A stretch of 47,630 bases of DNA from Bacillota bacterium. GTDB lineage: Bacteria > Bacillota > Limnochordia > Darwinibacteriales > Darwinibacteriaceae. Each line of letters starts with the position of its first letter. Position 1 is the first letter of the stretch. Location of the stretch: NCBI GenBank assembly GCA_012837385.1, contig DURH01000035.1:1-47630 (forward strand), in the 5' to 3' direction. The notes beneath the pieces are model-generated. The model made no database searches and was not told the origin of the DNA. It worked only from the letters and a program-made list of their open reading frames with translations. Positions 7,713 through 16,579 of this stretch are shown piece by piece. The translations under genes and the position numbers were made by a program.

Positions 7713-8944
7713 CTCCCCTGCCACTGGCCATACTTCTCGGCAATCTTCACCAGCACCGCGGCACAGCTGTCCATATCCTGCACGCAGGCGAACTCCAGCT
7801 TGGAATGGTGATTATGGCTGCCAGTACCCAAGTTGGGACAGGGCAGGCCCATAAACGACAGGCGGGCGCCATCAGTTCCTCCCCGCACAGGCTTGCTGTA
7901 GGGCTCACCGCCCACTTCCCGAACCGCTGCATAGGCGGTTTCGATCAGGTGCCAATGGGGCCTAATCTGCTCATCCATATTGGCATAACTGTCCTCCAGC
8001 TCCACACTTACTGTACCCTCGCCATAGCTCTCATTGAGCCATTGGGCGATTCGCTCCATGCGCTCTTTCTTGGCCTGGAACATTTTGGAATCGTGATCCC
8101 TGATAATATACGTCAAACTGGCCTGCTCCACGCTGCCTTCCATGGCTATGAGATGGTAAAACCCCTCATACCCTTCGGTGTGCTCCGGCCTCTGTACGCT
8201 GGGCAGCAGGCTGTTGAACTCCATGGCCAGGAGCGAGGCATTTTTCATCTTGTTCTTGGCGGTTCCCGGGTGGATGTTCCGGCCCTTGATGCTCACCCTT
8301 GCAGTAGCAGCGTTGAAGGTTTCATATTCCACCTCGCCAAAGGCGCCGCCGTCCACTGTATAGGCAAAATCCGCACCAAAGCGCCGTACATCAAAGCGAT
8401 CGGCTCCTCGCCCAATTTCCTCATCGGGGGTGAAGCCGATTTTTATGGTACCGTGTTTTATGCTGTCATCGGTGAGCAAAATTTCTGCCATGGTAAGAAT
8501 TTCGGCGATGCCTGCCCTGTTATCTGCTCCCAGCAGGGTGGTGCCGTCGGTCACCACCAGATCTTTCCCGGTATAGTCTCTAAGGAAGGGGAACTCCTCA
8601 GGGCTGAGCACAATGCTCTCCTCGCTGTTCAGCAGGAGATCGCCACCTTGGTAGTTCTCCACCACCCGGGCTTTGGTGTTCTGGAAAGGCACATCCCGCA
8701 CCACATCCATATGGGCGATAAAGCCAATCACTGGGCCGTCCCAGTTATCAATATTGGATTCAATGGTTCCGAACACATAGCCGTTTTCGTCCATCTGGGC
8801 ATCCTTAATGCCCAAGCTGCGCATTTCCTCAACCAGGGCACGGCCAAACTCCAGCTGCTCCGCTGTGCTGGGACAGCTGGGGCTGGAACTATCCGAAGCT
8901 GCTGCAAATGCTGTGTACTTCAACAATCTCTCATAAGCCCTCAT
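7703..8944 (-). CDS. pepT: Peptidase T (tripeptide aminopeptidase, M20B)
   Basis: A 413-residue cytoplasmic di-zinc aminopeptidase that removes the N-terminal residue of tripeptides. Metal and catalytic residues visible: His78 and Asp80 in AHMD, Asp141 in GADNRAG, Glu175/Glu176 in TPDEEIG, Asp198 in TVDGG, and a C-terminal His in TGSHNHH. GGTDGARLS is the typical late motif. Full family length. The ATG is preceded by AAGAGGAGGAAGG. It fits a peptide-using lifestyle together with the secreted protease. The nitroreductase gene lies 83 bp upstream on the same strand. Confidence 0.97.
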   Translation of the reverse strand: MRAYERLLKYTAFAAASDSSSPSCPSTAEQLEFGRALVEEMRSLGIKDAQMDENGYVFGTIESNIDNWDGPVIGFIAHMDVVRDVPFQNTKARVVENYQGGDLLLNSEESIVLSPEEFPFLRDYTGKDLVVTDGTTLLGADNRAGIAEILTMAEILLTDDSIKHGTIKIGFTPDEEIGRGADRFDVRRFGADFAYTVDGGAFGEVEYETFNAATARVSIKGRNIHPGTAKNKMKNASLLAMEFNSLLPSVQRPEHTEGYEGFYHLIAMEGSVEQASLTYIIRDHDSKMFQAKKERMERIAQWLNESYGEGTVSVELEDSYANMDEQIRPHWHLIETAYAAVREVGGEPYSKPVRGGTDGARLSFMGLPCPNLGTGSHNHHSKLEFACVQDMDSCAAVLVKIAEKYGQWQGSRK

Positions 8945-9027
8945 TGGCCTTCCTCCTCTTGGTTCTCCATGGTGCTCAGTTTATGTTTCGAGGTAGGCAG
9001 CCATTTACCTCCCCAAAGCCGGCGGTC

Positions 9028-9807
9028 CTATGGTTTACTACCCTGCCAAATCTGCAGAGCAGCCCTGACGGAACGGCTCATTTCCCTGGCGAAATCGCTG
9101 CCCGTTTTGCGAGCATACACAAATTGCCCCATATTCTCCGCCCCAAATCTGTTGGTAGGCGCAAACTCCGCTTCCAACTCGGCAAACATGGACTGAAGTT
9201 CCGCCTCTCCTAAACGGCGATACTTCTCACTGTGTACAATGAACTCCTGGTCGAAGCGGCTGCGGAACTTGGGCTGATAGCCCTCGGGATAGTACCCTAA
9301 ACAGAGCATGGCCGCGGGGAACACGTAGTCCGGCAGAGCCAACAGTTCCCTGTGGGTTTCATAATTTTCCATGATATCCCCTATATAGCAGCTCCCAATG
9401 CCCAGGCTCTCCGCGGCCAGTACAGCGGTCTGAGCAGCGATTAGGGCATCGTCCAGCGCCAAAAAGAGGTCACCCACATCGGGACCCTGCCAAGTGCGCT
9501 CCGTCGATGCACAGAAGGTTGGCACTTGGGACAGCTCAAAATAGTCAAACCAGCGCTGGTAGTCAGCTAAGAAGATGAGGACCAGCGGTGCCCTGGCGAT
9601 AAAGGGCTGGTTATCACAGGTTTTGCTGAGTACATTCTTAGTTTCCTGGTCGGTCACTACCAAGACCGAGTAAAGCATCATATTTCCAGCGGTGGGCGCC
9701 CGCAACACCGCGTCCAGCACCGCCTGCAGATGCTCAGGGCGAATTGGTTCATCTTTATACACCCTCAGCGAAGTGCGCTGGTGAATAGTATCCAAGACTG
9801 GGTTCAC
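9028..9807 (-). CDS. Nitroreductase family flavoprotein
   Basis: A 259-residue protein of the FMN-dependent nitroreductase fold (NfsA/FRase-like). It begins with HQRTSLRVYKDEPI, the FMN-phosphate-binding region, then RAPTAGNMMLYSVLVV. LGIGSCYIGDIMEN in mid protein and the C-terminal RSVRAALQIW are typical. It reduces quinones, nitro compounds or flavins with NAD(P)H; the physiological substrate is not visible. The GTG at 9807 is chosen because AAGGAG lies 9 nt upstream; an upstream in-frame start at 9876 adds a non-family 23-residue extension. It heads the run leading to pepT. Confidence 0.9.
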   Translation of the reverse strand: MNPVLDTIHQRTSLRVYKDEPIRPEHLQAVLDAVLRAPTAGNMMLYSVLVVTDQETKNVLSKTCDNQPFIARAPLVLIFLADYQRWFDYFELSQVPTFCASTERTWQGPDVGDLFLALDDALIAAQTAVLAAESLGIGSCYIGDIMENYETHRELLALPDYVFPAAMLCLGYYPEGYQPKFRSRFDQEFIVHSEKYRRLGEAELQSMFAELEAEFAPTNRFGAENMGQFVYARKTGSDFAREMSRSVRAALQIWQGSKP

Positions 9808-9931
9808 AGCAAACAGCTCCTTCCTCAATAGGTTGATCACAGGATTTAGACACTTTTTCTCCAATACCTTTTGCATACAGTCACAGCAAAGAAGCGAAAA
9901 GACCGGGTTTTCGAGCAGGGTATAGCACTTT

Positions 9932-9959
9932 TTGGCAGAATGAAAAAAATAGGGATAGT
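9932..9959 (+). promoter_or_regulatory. Putative sigma-A promoter for hppA
   Basis: TTGGCA, 16 bp, GATAGT. This would give a leader of roughly 120 nt before the GTG start at 10090. The leader holds two small hairpins (CGGC-GTTTA-GCCG at about 9962 and ATGAC-GCATA-GTCAT at about 10001) and no recognised riboswitch. The match is partial. Confidence 0.4.
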
Positions 9960-10089
9960 GCGGCGTTTAGCCGAGTACCCAGCATTTCATCTCTAAAGGG
10001 GATGACGCATAGTCATGAAAACATAAGCACAATGCAGCATAAAACCGTCTCTATAAAACCTGACTTGCGTATCTAATGGAGGGATGGAA

Positions 10090-12165
10090 GTGAACTGGTT
10101 TGTAGTATCGGTAGTTGTATCCTTGCTCTCTTTTGCAACAGCTGCCTGGCTTTACTCATGGGTAAACAAGCAGCCTTCTGGCACCAAGAGGACGCAGGAG
10201 CTCGGAACCCTGATCCGGCAGGGAGCCAGTGTCTTCTTGGCACGTGAATACCGCTTACTTGCCGTCTTCGTGCTAATTGTCTCAGGAGCAATCATCCTCT
10301 TCCTGCCTGAACCCATTTGGCATGGCGATCCCATGCGGAATGTAATGATGGCTATCGCCTATATCGCTGGTTCTGTCTTCTCGGCCTTGGCTGGGAAAGT
10401 CGGTATGGCCATTGCCACTATTGCTAACACCAAGACTGCCACCGCAGCAGTGGAGAACATGGAGAAATCATTTATGATTGGTTTCCGCGGCGGTGCAGTG
10501 ATGGGTATGGCGGTTGTGGGCGCCAGCCTTTTAGGCGTAACTGGTATCGTGATGTTGACAGGAGATGTGGCGCTGACCTTAGGATTCAGCTTCGGCGCAT
10601 CTTCTCTAGCCCTGTTCGCCAAAGCGGGAGGCGGGATCTTCACCAAGACAGCTGATATAGCCGCCGACCTAGTGGGCAAGGTGGAACTGGGAATCCCTGA
10701 AGACGATCCCCGTAACCCTGCCGTTATCGCCGACAATGTAGGTGACAACGTAGGTGACGTCGCCGGTATGGGTGCCGACCTCTTTGACTCCCATGTGGCC
10801 TCCCTCTCAGCGGCGGTAGTGCTGGCTGTGGCGCTGGACGGCGGAATTGGCAAATTCACCCAAATGGTGTTCTGCTACGCCGCAGCGGGATTATTCTCCT
10901 CCATTGTAGGTGTCCTGCTGGCCAATATTGATAAGGGGGCTGACCCCACCAAGGCTCTGAATAAACTTACTAATGTTACCACCGCAGTTTTTGTGGGCTT
11001 AACAGCTCTAGCCACCGTCATCTTCGACTTCAACTGGCGCTATTGGGCCGCATCCATACTGGGCTTGGGTGTAGGAGTTATCATTGGTATTGCCACTGAC
11101 TACTTTACCAACGACACCCGCAAACCTGTACAGGACGTGGCATCAGCCTCCGCATCAGGTCCTGCCTTTACCATGATTTCCGGGATGAGCTACGGATTCC
11201 TCAGCGTGTTCCCCGCTCTGATCGGTATTGCAGTCTCTGCCCTGGGTGCATTCTTGCTCACCAACGGAATTGACCCCACAACGGTCACCGATGCCCTCTT
11301 TGGCATTTCCATGGCAGCCGTTGGTATGCTTTCCATTGTAGGCATGATTATCTCCAACGACGCCTACGGCCCCATCGTGGATAACGCCCGCGGGCTCGTG
11401 GAAATGGCGGATTTGGGTGAAGAAGCTCTGCGCATCACCGACGAACTGGACAGCGCCGGTAATACTGTGAAAGCTATTACCAAGGGCTTTGCCATCAGCG
11501 CCGCCGGACTCACTGTGATTGCCCTTCTCGGTGCTTTCCTGTCCGAGGTCAATGCGGTCCTTCAGGCTAGGGGCATGGATCTCATTGCTGGCTTCGACAT
11601 TATGAACCCCTTAGTGTTCTTCGGGCTCATCGTCGGTTCCGCTGTACCCGCGGTATTCTCCGCCATGCTCATGCTTGGTGTAAACCGCAATGCGGAGCGG
11701 ATGGTTGCTGAAATCCACCGGCAGTTTGACGAGATTCCCGGCCTCAAAGAAGGGAATCCCAAGGCCAAACCTGACTACGCCCGCTGCATTGATATTGCCA
11801 CCACCGGTGCTCTGAAAGAGCTGATTCCAGCCGGCCTTATGGCTATCCTCGTTACCTTGGCGGTTGGACTGATCGGCGGCATCATCGCCATTGGCGGTTT
11901 CTTAGCTGGTAACATCGTAAGCGGACTGCTGCTGGCTCTATTTATGAGCAACTCCGGCGGACTGTGGGACAATGCCAAGAAGTACGTTGAAGCAGGCAAC
12001 TGCGGCGGCAAGGGTTCCGAAGCCCATAAAGCTGCCGTTGTTGGCGACACTGTGGGAGACCCCTTCAAGGATACTGCTGGCCCATCTATCAACACCCAGA
12101 TTACCGTAGTATCCCTGGTATCCTCCCTAGCAGCTGGCCTGTTTATCCTCTTCTCCATTTTCTAA
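10090..12165 (+). CDS. hppA: Membrane-bound proton-translocating pyrophosphatase
   Basis: A 691-residue, about 16-helix V-type pyrophosphatase that couples PPi hydrolysis to cation pumping. Substrate motifs are all present: DLVGKVELGIPEDDPRN, NVGDNVGDVAGMGADLF and, near the C-terminus, GDTVGDPFKDTAGPSINT. The sequence AGNTVKAITKG has Lys at the position that distinguishes K+-independent enzymes (GNTxKA) from K+-dependent ones (GNTxAA). By family knowledge that predicts H+ rather than Na+ pumping. The GTG at 10090 is chosen: GGAGG is 7 nt upstream, whereas the in-frame ATG at 10084 directly abuts that SD. Monocistronic, with a strong terminator. Confidence 0.97.
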   Translation: MNWFVVSVVVSLLSFATAAWLYSWVNKQPSGTKRTQELGTLIRQGASVFLAREYRLLAVFVLIVSGAIILFLPEPIWHGDPMRNVMMAIAYIAGSVFSALAGKVGMAIATIANTKTATAAVENMEKSFMIGFRGGAVMGMAVVGASLLGVTGIVMLTGDVALTLGFSFGASSLALFAKAGGGIFTKTADIAADLVGKVELGIPEDDPRNPAVIADNVGDNVGDVAGMGADLFDSHVASLSAAVVLAVALDGGIGKFTQMVFCYAAAGLFSSIVGVLLANIDKGADPTKALNKLTNVTTAVFVGLTALATVIFDFNWRYWAASILGLGVGVIIGIATDYFTNDTRKPVQDVASASASGPAFTMISGMSYGFLSVFPALIGIAVSALGAFLLTNGIDPTTVTDALFGISMAAVGMLSIVGMIISNDAYGPIVDNARGLVEMADLGEEALRITDELDSAGNTVKAITKGFAISAAGLTVIALLGAFLSEVNAVLQARGMDLIAGFDIMNPLVFFGLIVGSAVPAVFSAMLMLGVNRNAERMVAEIHRQFDEIPGLKEGNPKAKPDYARCIDIATTGALKELIPAGLMAILVTLAVGLIGGIIAIGGFLAGNIVSGLLLALFMSNSGGLWDNAKKYVEAGNCGGKGSEAHKAAVVGDTVGDPFKDTAGPSINTQITVVSLVSSLAAGLFILFSIF

Positions 12166-12184
12166 GAGGAGCTGTGAAATAACT

Positions 12185-12218
12185 AGGAGGCTGGAGTTTT
12201 GAACTCCAGCCTCCTTTT
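12185..12218 (+). terminator. Terminator of hppA
   Basis: Perfect 14-bp stem AGGAGGCTGGAGTT / AACTCCAGCCTCCT with loop TTG, followed by TTT. It starts 19 nt after the hppA stop and may also protect the convergent gene ending at 12243. Confidence 0.92.
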
Positions 12219-12242
12219 CCATGCTGCCTAAGGCCCGCACCC

Positions 12243-13157
12243 CTATACTCGGCCAAAGGCCCTCAAGGTCTTATAGCGTTCCACCGCCCTAATGCCCTGC
12301 CAATACCTGCTGGCAATGGCAAACTCGCTGGGGTAATCGGCCCAGCCCCAGGTAATACCCCAGATGCCCCACTTATCTCTGCTGCTTAAGAAAAAGCGCA
12401 GGTTTTCTTCTACTAAGGGCTTTAGCTCTGAATACAGGGGATCTGAGGCGTCCTTGACGAACTCCAGGGGAAGGGGCTTATAGGCACCAGCCCAACCAGC
12501 CGGTTCCCCATCGACGGTCTCCAGGATCAGCCCTTTCAGCCTGCTTTCTACCTCGCTAAAGGTATAGCCAAACTGTGCAGTAAACCGGCCCTCGTGGTGG
12601 CGGAGCAGTTTCAGGCACTGCCAGAAATTCCTGAGCTCGTGCCAGTCCACACCATCCACCTGCATTATGTATTTCACCGCAGGTACCAGAGACTGCCAGC
12701 CCAAAGCCGCTTCCCTACTATAAGGTGGAGACCAATAAACGAGGAAGGCGGCCAGCTCCACACTGGGATTGAACATCCAGGTTGTCTGGGCCTCTTCCGA
12801 CCAGTGCCACCACGGTGCATGGGGATAGTCGTTGTTCTCAGGCAGAACCGTGGGCCACATCCCAGGCAGTACCTGCTCACACGTCATCAGGTACTGAATC
12901 AGTCTTTCCACAATCTTATCGCTCAGATCGGCCTTGATCTCCACGAGGATCTGACCCGCCATCCAACTCGCCATAGGTGACGATTTGGGAAGCCAGAAAT
13001 CCGGTTCCAGCCCATGGCCGAAACCCCCGTCTTCATTCTGAAAAGCAGATAGGTAACGAATAACGTTTTCCTTGGAACCTCCGGCAAAGTGGAAGTCCCA
13101 CAGCGCCATTTCCAGCGGCCTCCCGTAACGCTTCAGCCAAGCCTGTGCCCGTTCCAT
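12243..13157 (-). CDS. Uncharacterised protein with alpha/alpha-toroid (prenyltransferase-like) features
   Basis: A 304-residue soluble protein of unknown function. FQNEDGGFGHGLEPDFW near residue 40 resembles the QxxDGGFG repeat of terpene-cyclase/prenyltransferase alpha-toroids. The rest is helical and rich in Trp (more than a dozen, such as PHAPWWHWSEEAQTTW and WGIWGITWGW). No terpene-synthase Asp-rich catalytic motif was seen, so enzymatic activity is doubtful. The ATG directly follows the stop of the cyclase gene with no gap, preceded by GAGGAAGG. It is the last gene of the deaminase-HAD-cyclase set, so a linked metabolic role is plausible but unproven. Confidence 0.8.
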   Translation of the reverse strand: MERAQAWLKRYGRPLEMALWDFHFAGGSKENVIRYLSAFQNEDGGFGHGLEPDFWLPKSSPMASWMAGQILVEIKADLSDKIVERLIQYLMTCEQVLPGMWPTVLPENNDYPHAPWWHWSEEAQTTWMFNPSVELAAFLVYWSPPYSREAALGWQSLVPAVKYIMQVDGVDWHELRNFWQCLKLLRHHEGRFTAQFGYTFSEVESRLKGLILETVDGEPAGWAGAYKPLPLEFVKDASDPLYSELKPLVEENLRFFLSSRDKWGIWGITWGWADYPSEFAIASRYWQGIRAVERYKTLRAFGRV

Positions 13158-13799
13158 CTAACCTTCCTCCTCCTTTCCATTCCAAGCCCGGGCCACCACC
13201 CGCACAGGGCAGCCCTCCGCTGCAATCTTCACTGGAAAAGCCATCACCTCGAAGCTCTGCAGGTGCTGCAGCTGTTCCAAATTAGTCAGATTCTCCACCA
13301 AGGGGATCCCAGCTCCCAGAAGGCGCTTGTGCATGGCAAAGGGCGGTCCATCTGGCGAGGGCAGATCCATGCCCAGCAGCCTGATCCTCCTCTGGATCAA
13401 GAATTCAACCAGCTCTTCCCCTAGGACAGGATGCTGAGCGTAATAGCAATCAGTGCCCCAGTTGACGCTGTGGCCCGTCCACAAAAGGACGATGTCGCCT
13501 GCGCGGATAAGGGTGTCATACTCTTCCTTATAGCCCACCGGATTCTGGCCCCGCCCATCCAAGAGGAACCCCCTCCCTAAAAAGCGTTCCAGGGGTAAAT
13601 CCCTCACCATCTGCCCGTCCGCGACAAAATGAAGGGGGGCGTCTAGATGAGTGCCTGCGTGCAGCCCAGTCTGAAGGCTGTAGGCGGTGTAACCGTCTGT
13701 GTGGGCACTGCGGCGGCGCTCCAGAAGAACTGGCTCATCACCAGGATAGACAGGCATGCCGCTTGAAAAGGGATGGCTGAGATCGTAGAGCTTGTCCAC
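13158..13799 (-). CDS. Metal-dependent cyclase/formamidase family protein (PF04199)
   Basis: A 213-residue member of the KynB/arylformamidase-like cyclase family. The metal site HAGTHLDAPLHF is clear (His47, His51, Asp53, His57 from the chosen start), and DLSHPFSSGMPVYPGD is the typical N-terminus. Members hydrolyse formyl-kynurenine, carbamates or similar amides using Zn or Mn. No tryptophan-degradation gene is nearby, so the substrate is open. The GTG at 13799 lies 4 nt after the HAD stop, with GGAAG upstream; an in-frame start at 13829 would overlap the HAD gene. Translationally coupled on both sides. Confidence 0.9.
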   Translation of the reverse strand: MDKLYDLSHPFSSGMPVYPGDEPVLLERRRSAHTDGYTAYSLQTGLHAGTHLDAPLHFVADGQMVRDLPLERFLGRGFLLDGRGQNPVGYKEEYDTLIRAGDIVLLWTGHSVNWGTDCYYAQHPVLGEELVEFLIQRRIRLLGMDLPSPDGPPFAMHKRLLGAGIPLVENLTNLEQLQHLQSFEVMAFPVKIAAEGCPVRVVARAWNGKEEEG

Positions 13800-13803
13800 T
13801 AGA

Positions 13804-14517
13804 TCACTTCCTATCCGGCAGTTTAGCAAGGTAAGCAGCCAAGTCCTCCCTAGACCCGTGGAGGAACTCAGAATAGTCGGCTCCTTGGGGATTGATCAGA
13901 TTATCGGTAACCAGGAATACTTCCAAGCCCAGCTGCGCTGCGGCCAAATCCTCCACCATGTCATTGCCTACCATCAGGCATTCGGAGGCCGCTGCCCCAA
14001 TAACCTCCAGGATTTGGCGGTAGTAGCCGGGATGGGGTTTGGCAAAATGGCAGTTCTCAAAGGTAGTGATCAGGGCGAAATCCTCAGGCTCTACACCAGC
14101 CCAGCGCATCCGCTCCAGAGTGGCTAGGCGGGGAAAAATGGGATTGGTGGCCAACACCAGCCGGTACCCCTTGTCCTTCAGGATCTCGACAGCTTGCCTT
14201 GACAGAGGGCTGGGCTGAACCGTTTTTTCCAACCTGGGAAAGTCATGGAGGTAAAACTCTTCAAAGACCTGCTGGTGCACATCCCGCGAGCCGCCTATCC
14301 TGGAGATAAACAGCTCCCAGAAACGCTCTTCATTGGTCATGGTTCCATCGTTGCGCACCATGGCGTCCACTCCATCCATCACTACCTCCACGAGCTCCAC
14401 AGGATTGTAACCTGCAGCGGCGCCCTTTTTGGAAAGCTCTTGGAGATAGGCCCGGAGAAAGGCCTCCATATCCATGGGCAGCAAGGTCCCATCTAGATCG
14501 AATAATACTGTGTGCAA
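13804..14517 (-). CDS. HAD superfamily phosphatase
   Basis: A 237-residue haloacid-dehalogenase-like hydrolase. Motif I is FDLDGTLL (nucleophile and acid/base Asp), motif II LATN, the motif III Lys is in FAKPHPGYY, and motif IV is VGNDMVED. A helical cap lies between motifs I and II, as in phosphoglycolate-phosphatase or nucleotidase-like members. The substrate is not predictable. The TTG at 14517 follows GAGGAGGAGTAGA, better placed than the TTG at 14532, which overlaps the deaminase stop. Second gene of the deaminase-HAD-cyclase-toroid set. Confidence 0.9.
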   Translation of the reverse strand: MHTVLFDLDGTLLPMDMEAFLRAYLQELSKKGAAAGYNPVELVEVVMDGVDAMVRNDGTMTNEERFWELFISRIGGSRDVHQQVFEEFYLHDFPRLEKTVQPSPLSRQAVEILKDKGYRLVLATNPIFPRLATLERMRWAGVEPEDFALITTFENCHFAKPHPGYYRQILEVIGAAASECLMVGNDMVEDLAAAQLGLEVFLVTDNLINPQGADYSEFLHGSREDLAAYLAKLPDRK

Positions 14518-14528
14518 TCTACTCCTCC

Positions 14529-15185
14529 TCAAACCGTCCTGGAAATACTGGCAAAATTCGCCATAACATCTTCATAAACCTGCTCCACTTTCCAGCCTTC
14601 CCTACAGGCTGTGGAAAAAAAGCCCTCCTGGAACAGGCGGGTGCCCAATGCCACTCCTTCTGGACAGTCCGCACGCAGGCAGCTCAAGATCACTTCCTGC
14701 CTGGGATGCTGGCGCCGCAGTTCAAAGGCAGTGGTTAAGGCGATTTGAAACACCTCCAAACTGGAACCCTCCAAAGCGACTGAAATCTGCTTGCTGGCGA
14801 TATAGGGGGTAGCCCCGGTAAGCACTGCGGATCCTGCCAGACCGTCCCGCGCGGCATAGCGCACTTTCCTAATCCCAGTCATCACAATTGCCCCAAAACA
14901 CATGGGGCAGGGCTCCAAGGTGGTATACAGGGTGTACTCCCCGGTCTCATGCTCGCCTCGTTTCAGCTGGCTCAAGGCAACAATCTCCGCATGGGCCAGA
15001 TTTGTTCCAGCCAGGGGAGTGATGGATTCATCATCGTAAATGGCATTGCGGCCCTTGGCTGCAATCCTCCCTTGCCCGTCTGCGATCACGCAGCCCACCG
15101 GCACATTTCCCCGGCAGAACGCTTCCCAGGCCAAGGCGAAGGCTTCCTGCCACACGGCTGACGTGGCTGCAATATTCTCGTTCAA
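14529..15185 (-). CDS. Cytidine/deoxycytidylate-type nucleoside deaminase, C-terminally extended
   Basis: A 218-residue zinc deaminase. The HAE motif (His65, Glu67) and PCPMC (Cys93, Cys96) form the catalytic zinc site, as in TadA and guanine deaminases. The protein continues about 60 residues beyond the usual TadA length of about 150-160 with a helical tail carrying two extra cysteines, so a nucleobase or nucleoside substrate is more likely than tRNA. The TTG at 15185 has AAGGGGG 7 nt upstream. First gene of a four-gene minus-strand set, divergent from megL. Confidence 0.88.
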   Translation of the reverse strand: MNENIAATSAVWQEAFALAWEAFCRGNVPVGCVIADGQGRIAAKGRNAIYDDESITPLAGTNLAHAEIVALSQLKRGEHETGEYTLYTTLEPCPMCFGAIVMTGIRKVRYAARDGLAGSAVLTGATPYIASKQISVALEGSSLEVFQIALTTAFELRRQHPRQEVILSCLRADCPEGVALGTRLFQEGFFSTACREGWKVEQVYEDVMANFASISRTV

Positions 15186-15279
15186 CCAGATTCCCCCTTG
15201 TCGCAGTTATTGCAGAGTACTTCGACCCCTGGAAGCAACTTCCTTTAGGCTCCTCTATGTACGATTTTCGAAAGACGAC

Positions 15280-15308
15280 TTCCCACTATTGTTACAATAG
15301 GATATAAT
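15280..15308 (+). promoter_or_regulatory. megL promoter with palindromic operator in the spacer
   Basis: -35 TTCCCA (weak), 17 bp, -10 TATAAT (perfect). A perfect palindrome CTATTG-TTA-CAATAG fills 15286-15300, exactly between the two hexamers. A bound regulator would block RNA polymerase or remodel the promoter. The regulator is not encoded in this window. Confidence 0.7.
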
Positions 15309-15341
15309 AAAGTTAACAGGATGTTGTACGGAGGGGAAATA

Positions 15342-16535
15342 ATGACAAAAGAATATGAGATGAAGGGCTTTTCCACCAAGGCTATCCACGGAGGACAGGA
15401 AAAAAACGCAGCTGGTGCCTTGGTCACCCCCATTTACCAGGCTTCCACCTTTGTTTTTGAATCTGCCCAACAGGGAGCGAAGCGCTTTGCCCTGGAGGAA
15501 GAGGGTTATATCTACACCCGCCTAGGCAATCCCAATACAAACGAACTGGAAAAAAAGATGGCGCTGCTGGAAGGTGCCGAGGCGGCCCTGGCCACAGGGT
15601 CAGGTATGGGAGCCATCACTTCCGCTTTATGGACTGTGCTGGAGCCAGGAGATCATGTCGTTGCCGGCCAGGCCCTGTACGGCTGCACTTTCGCCTTTCT
15701 AAGCCACGGGGCCAGCAAGTACGGCGTGGAAACCACCTTTGTGGATGCATCCGATCTTGACGCTGTAAAGGGCGCCCTCAGGCCTAATACTAAGGTAATA
15801 TATTTGGAAAGCCCAGCCAACCCCACCATGGCCATTGCCGATCTTGAGGGCATCAGCGCCCTGGCCCATGAAATCCCCGGCTGTCTGGTCTTTGTGGACA
15901 ACACCTACTGTACACCCTATCTGCAAAGGCCTCTGGAGTTGGGGGCAGATGTGGTGCTGCACTCCGCCACCAAGTACCTGAACGGCCACGGAGACGTCAT
16001 TGCAGGACTGGTCTTAGGCAAAAAAGAGTTCATTGATCAGGTCCGCTACTATGGGGTGAAGGACATTACAGGGTCCGTGTTGAGCCCCTTTGATGCCTAT
16101 TTAATCTGCCGCGGCCTGAAAACCCTCTCCCTGCGCATGGAAAAGCACTGCGCCAATGCGCAGCAGGTGGCTGAGTTCCTGAATTCCCACCCCGCCGTTG
16201 ACGTAGTCTACTACCCAGGTTTAGACTGTTTCCCCCAGAAAGAACTGGCCCAAAAGCAGATGCGCCTGCCTGGCGGGATGATCTCCTTCGAACTGAAGGG
16301 CGGTGTGGAAGCAGGCGTAACCCTGATGAACAGTGTACAGCTCTGTACCCTGGCGGTCAGCCTAGGCGATACTGAAACCCTGATTCAGCATCCAGCCTCC
16401 ATGACTCATTCCACCTACTCCCCTGAGGAGCGGGCCAAATGCCGTATCACAGACGGCTTGGTGCGCCTGTCAGTGGGCTTGGAAGACGCGGAAGATATCA
16501 TCAGAGACCTGCAAATGGTCTTAGACAGGCTCTAG
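15342..16535 (+). CDS. megL: Methionine gamma-lyase
   Basis: A 397-residue PLP enzyme of the Cys/Met metabolism family. It splits L-methionine into methanethiol, 2-oxobutyrate and ammonia. PLP lysine is Lys211 in [12 protein letters not shown]. Cys115 in LYGCTFAF matches the cysteine that marks methionine gamma-lyases (Cys116 in the Pseudomonas enzyme), which favours MGL over cystathionine gamma-lyase. YTRLGNPN and ESPANPT are family motifs. The ATG at 15342 follows GGAGGGG by 5 nt; an in-frame ATG at 15321 lies upstream of that SD. It points to amino-acid fermentation. Monocistronic, with its own promoter, operator and terminator. Confidence 0.95.
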   Translation: MTKEYEMKGFSTKAIHGGQEKNAAGALVTPIYQASTFVFESAQQGAKRFALEEEGYIYTRLGNPNTNELEKKMALLEGAEAALATGSGMGAITSALWTVLEPGDHVVAGQALYGCTFAFLSHGASKYGVETTFVDASDLDAVKGALRPNTKVIYLESPANPTMAIADLEGISALAHEIPGCLVFVDNTYCTPYLQRPLELGADVVLHSATKYLNGHGDVIAGLVLGKKEFIDQVRYYGVKDITGSVLSPFDAYLICRGLKTLSLRMEKHCANAQQVAEFLNSHPAVDVVYYPGLDCFPQKELAQKQMRLPGGMISFELKGGVEAGVTLMNSVQLCTLAVSLGDTETLIQHPASMTHSTYSPEERAKCRITDGLVRLSVGLEDAEDIIRDLQMVLDRL

Positions 16536-16541
16536 GCAGGG

Positions 16542-16573
16542 AAAAACCACCAGCTCAGCACTGGTGGTTTTTT
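16542..16573. terminator. Bidirectional terminator between megL and GNAT gene
   Basis: AAAAACCACCAG / CTGGTGGTTTTTTT with loop CTCAGCA. Runs of A on the left and T on the right serve both convergent genes. Confidence 0.93.
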
Positions 16574-16579
16574 TGCCTG

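Noticed and set aside
7658-9196. 512-codon plus-strand frame
   Set aside because: Antisense shadow of pepT; composition is unlike a protein and pepT is certain.
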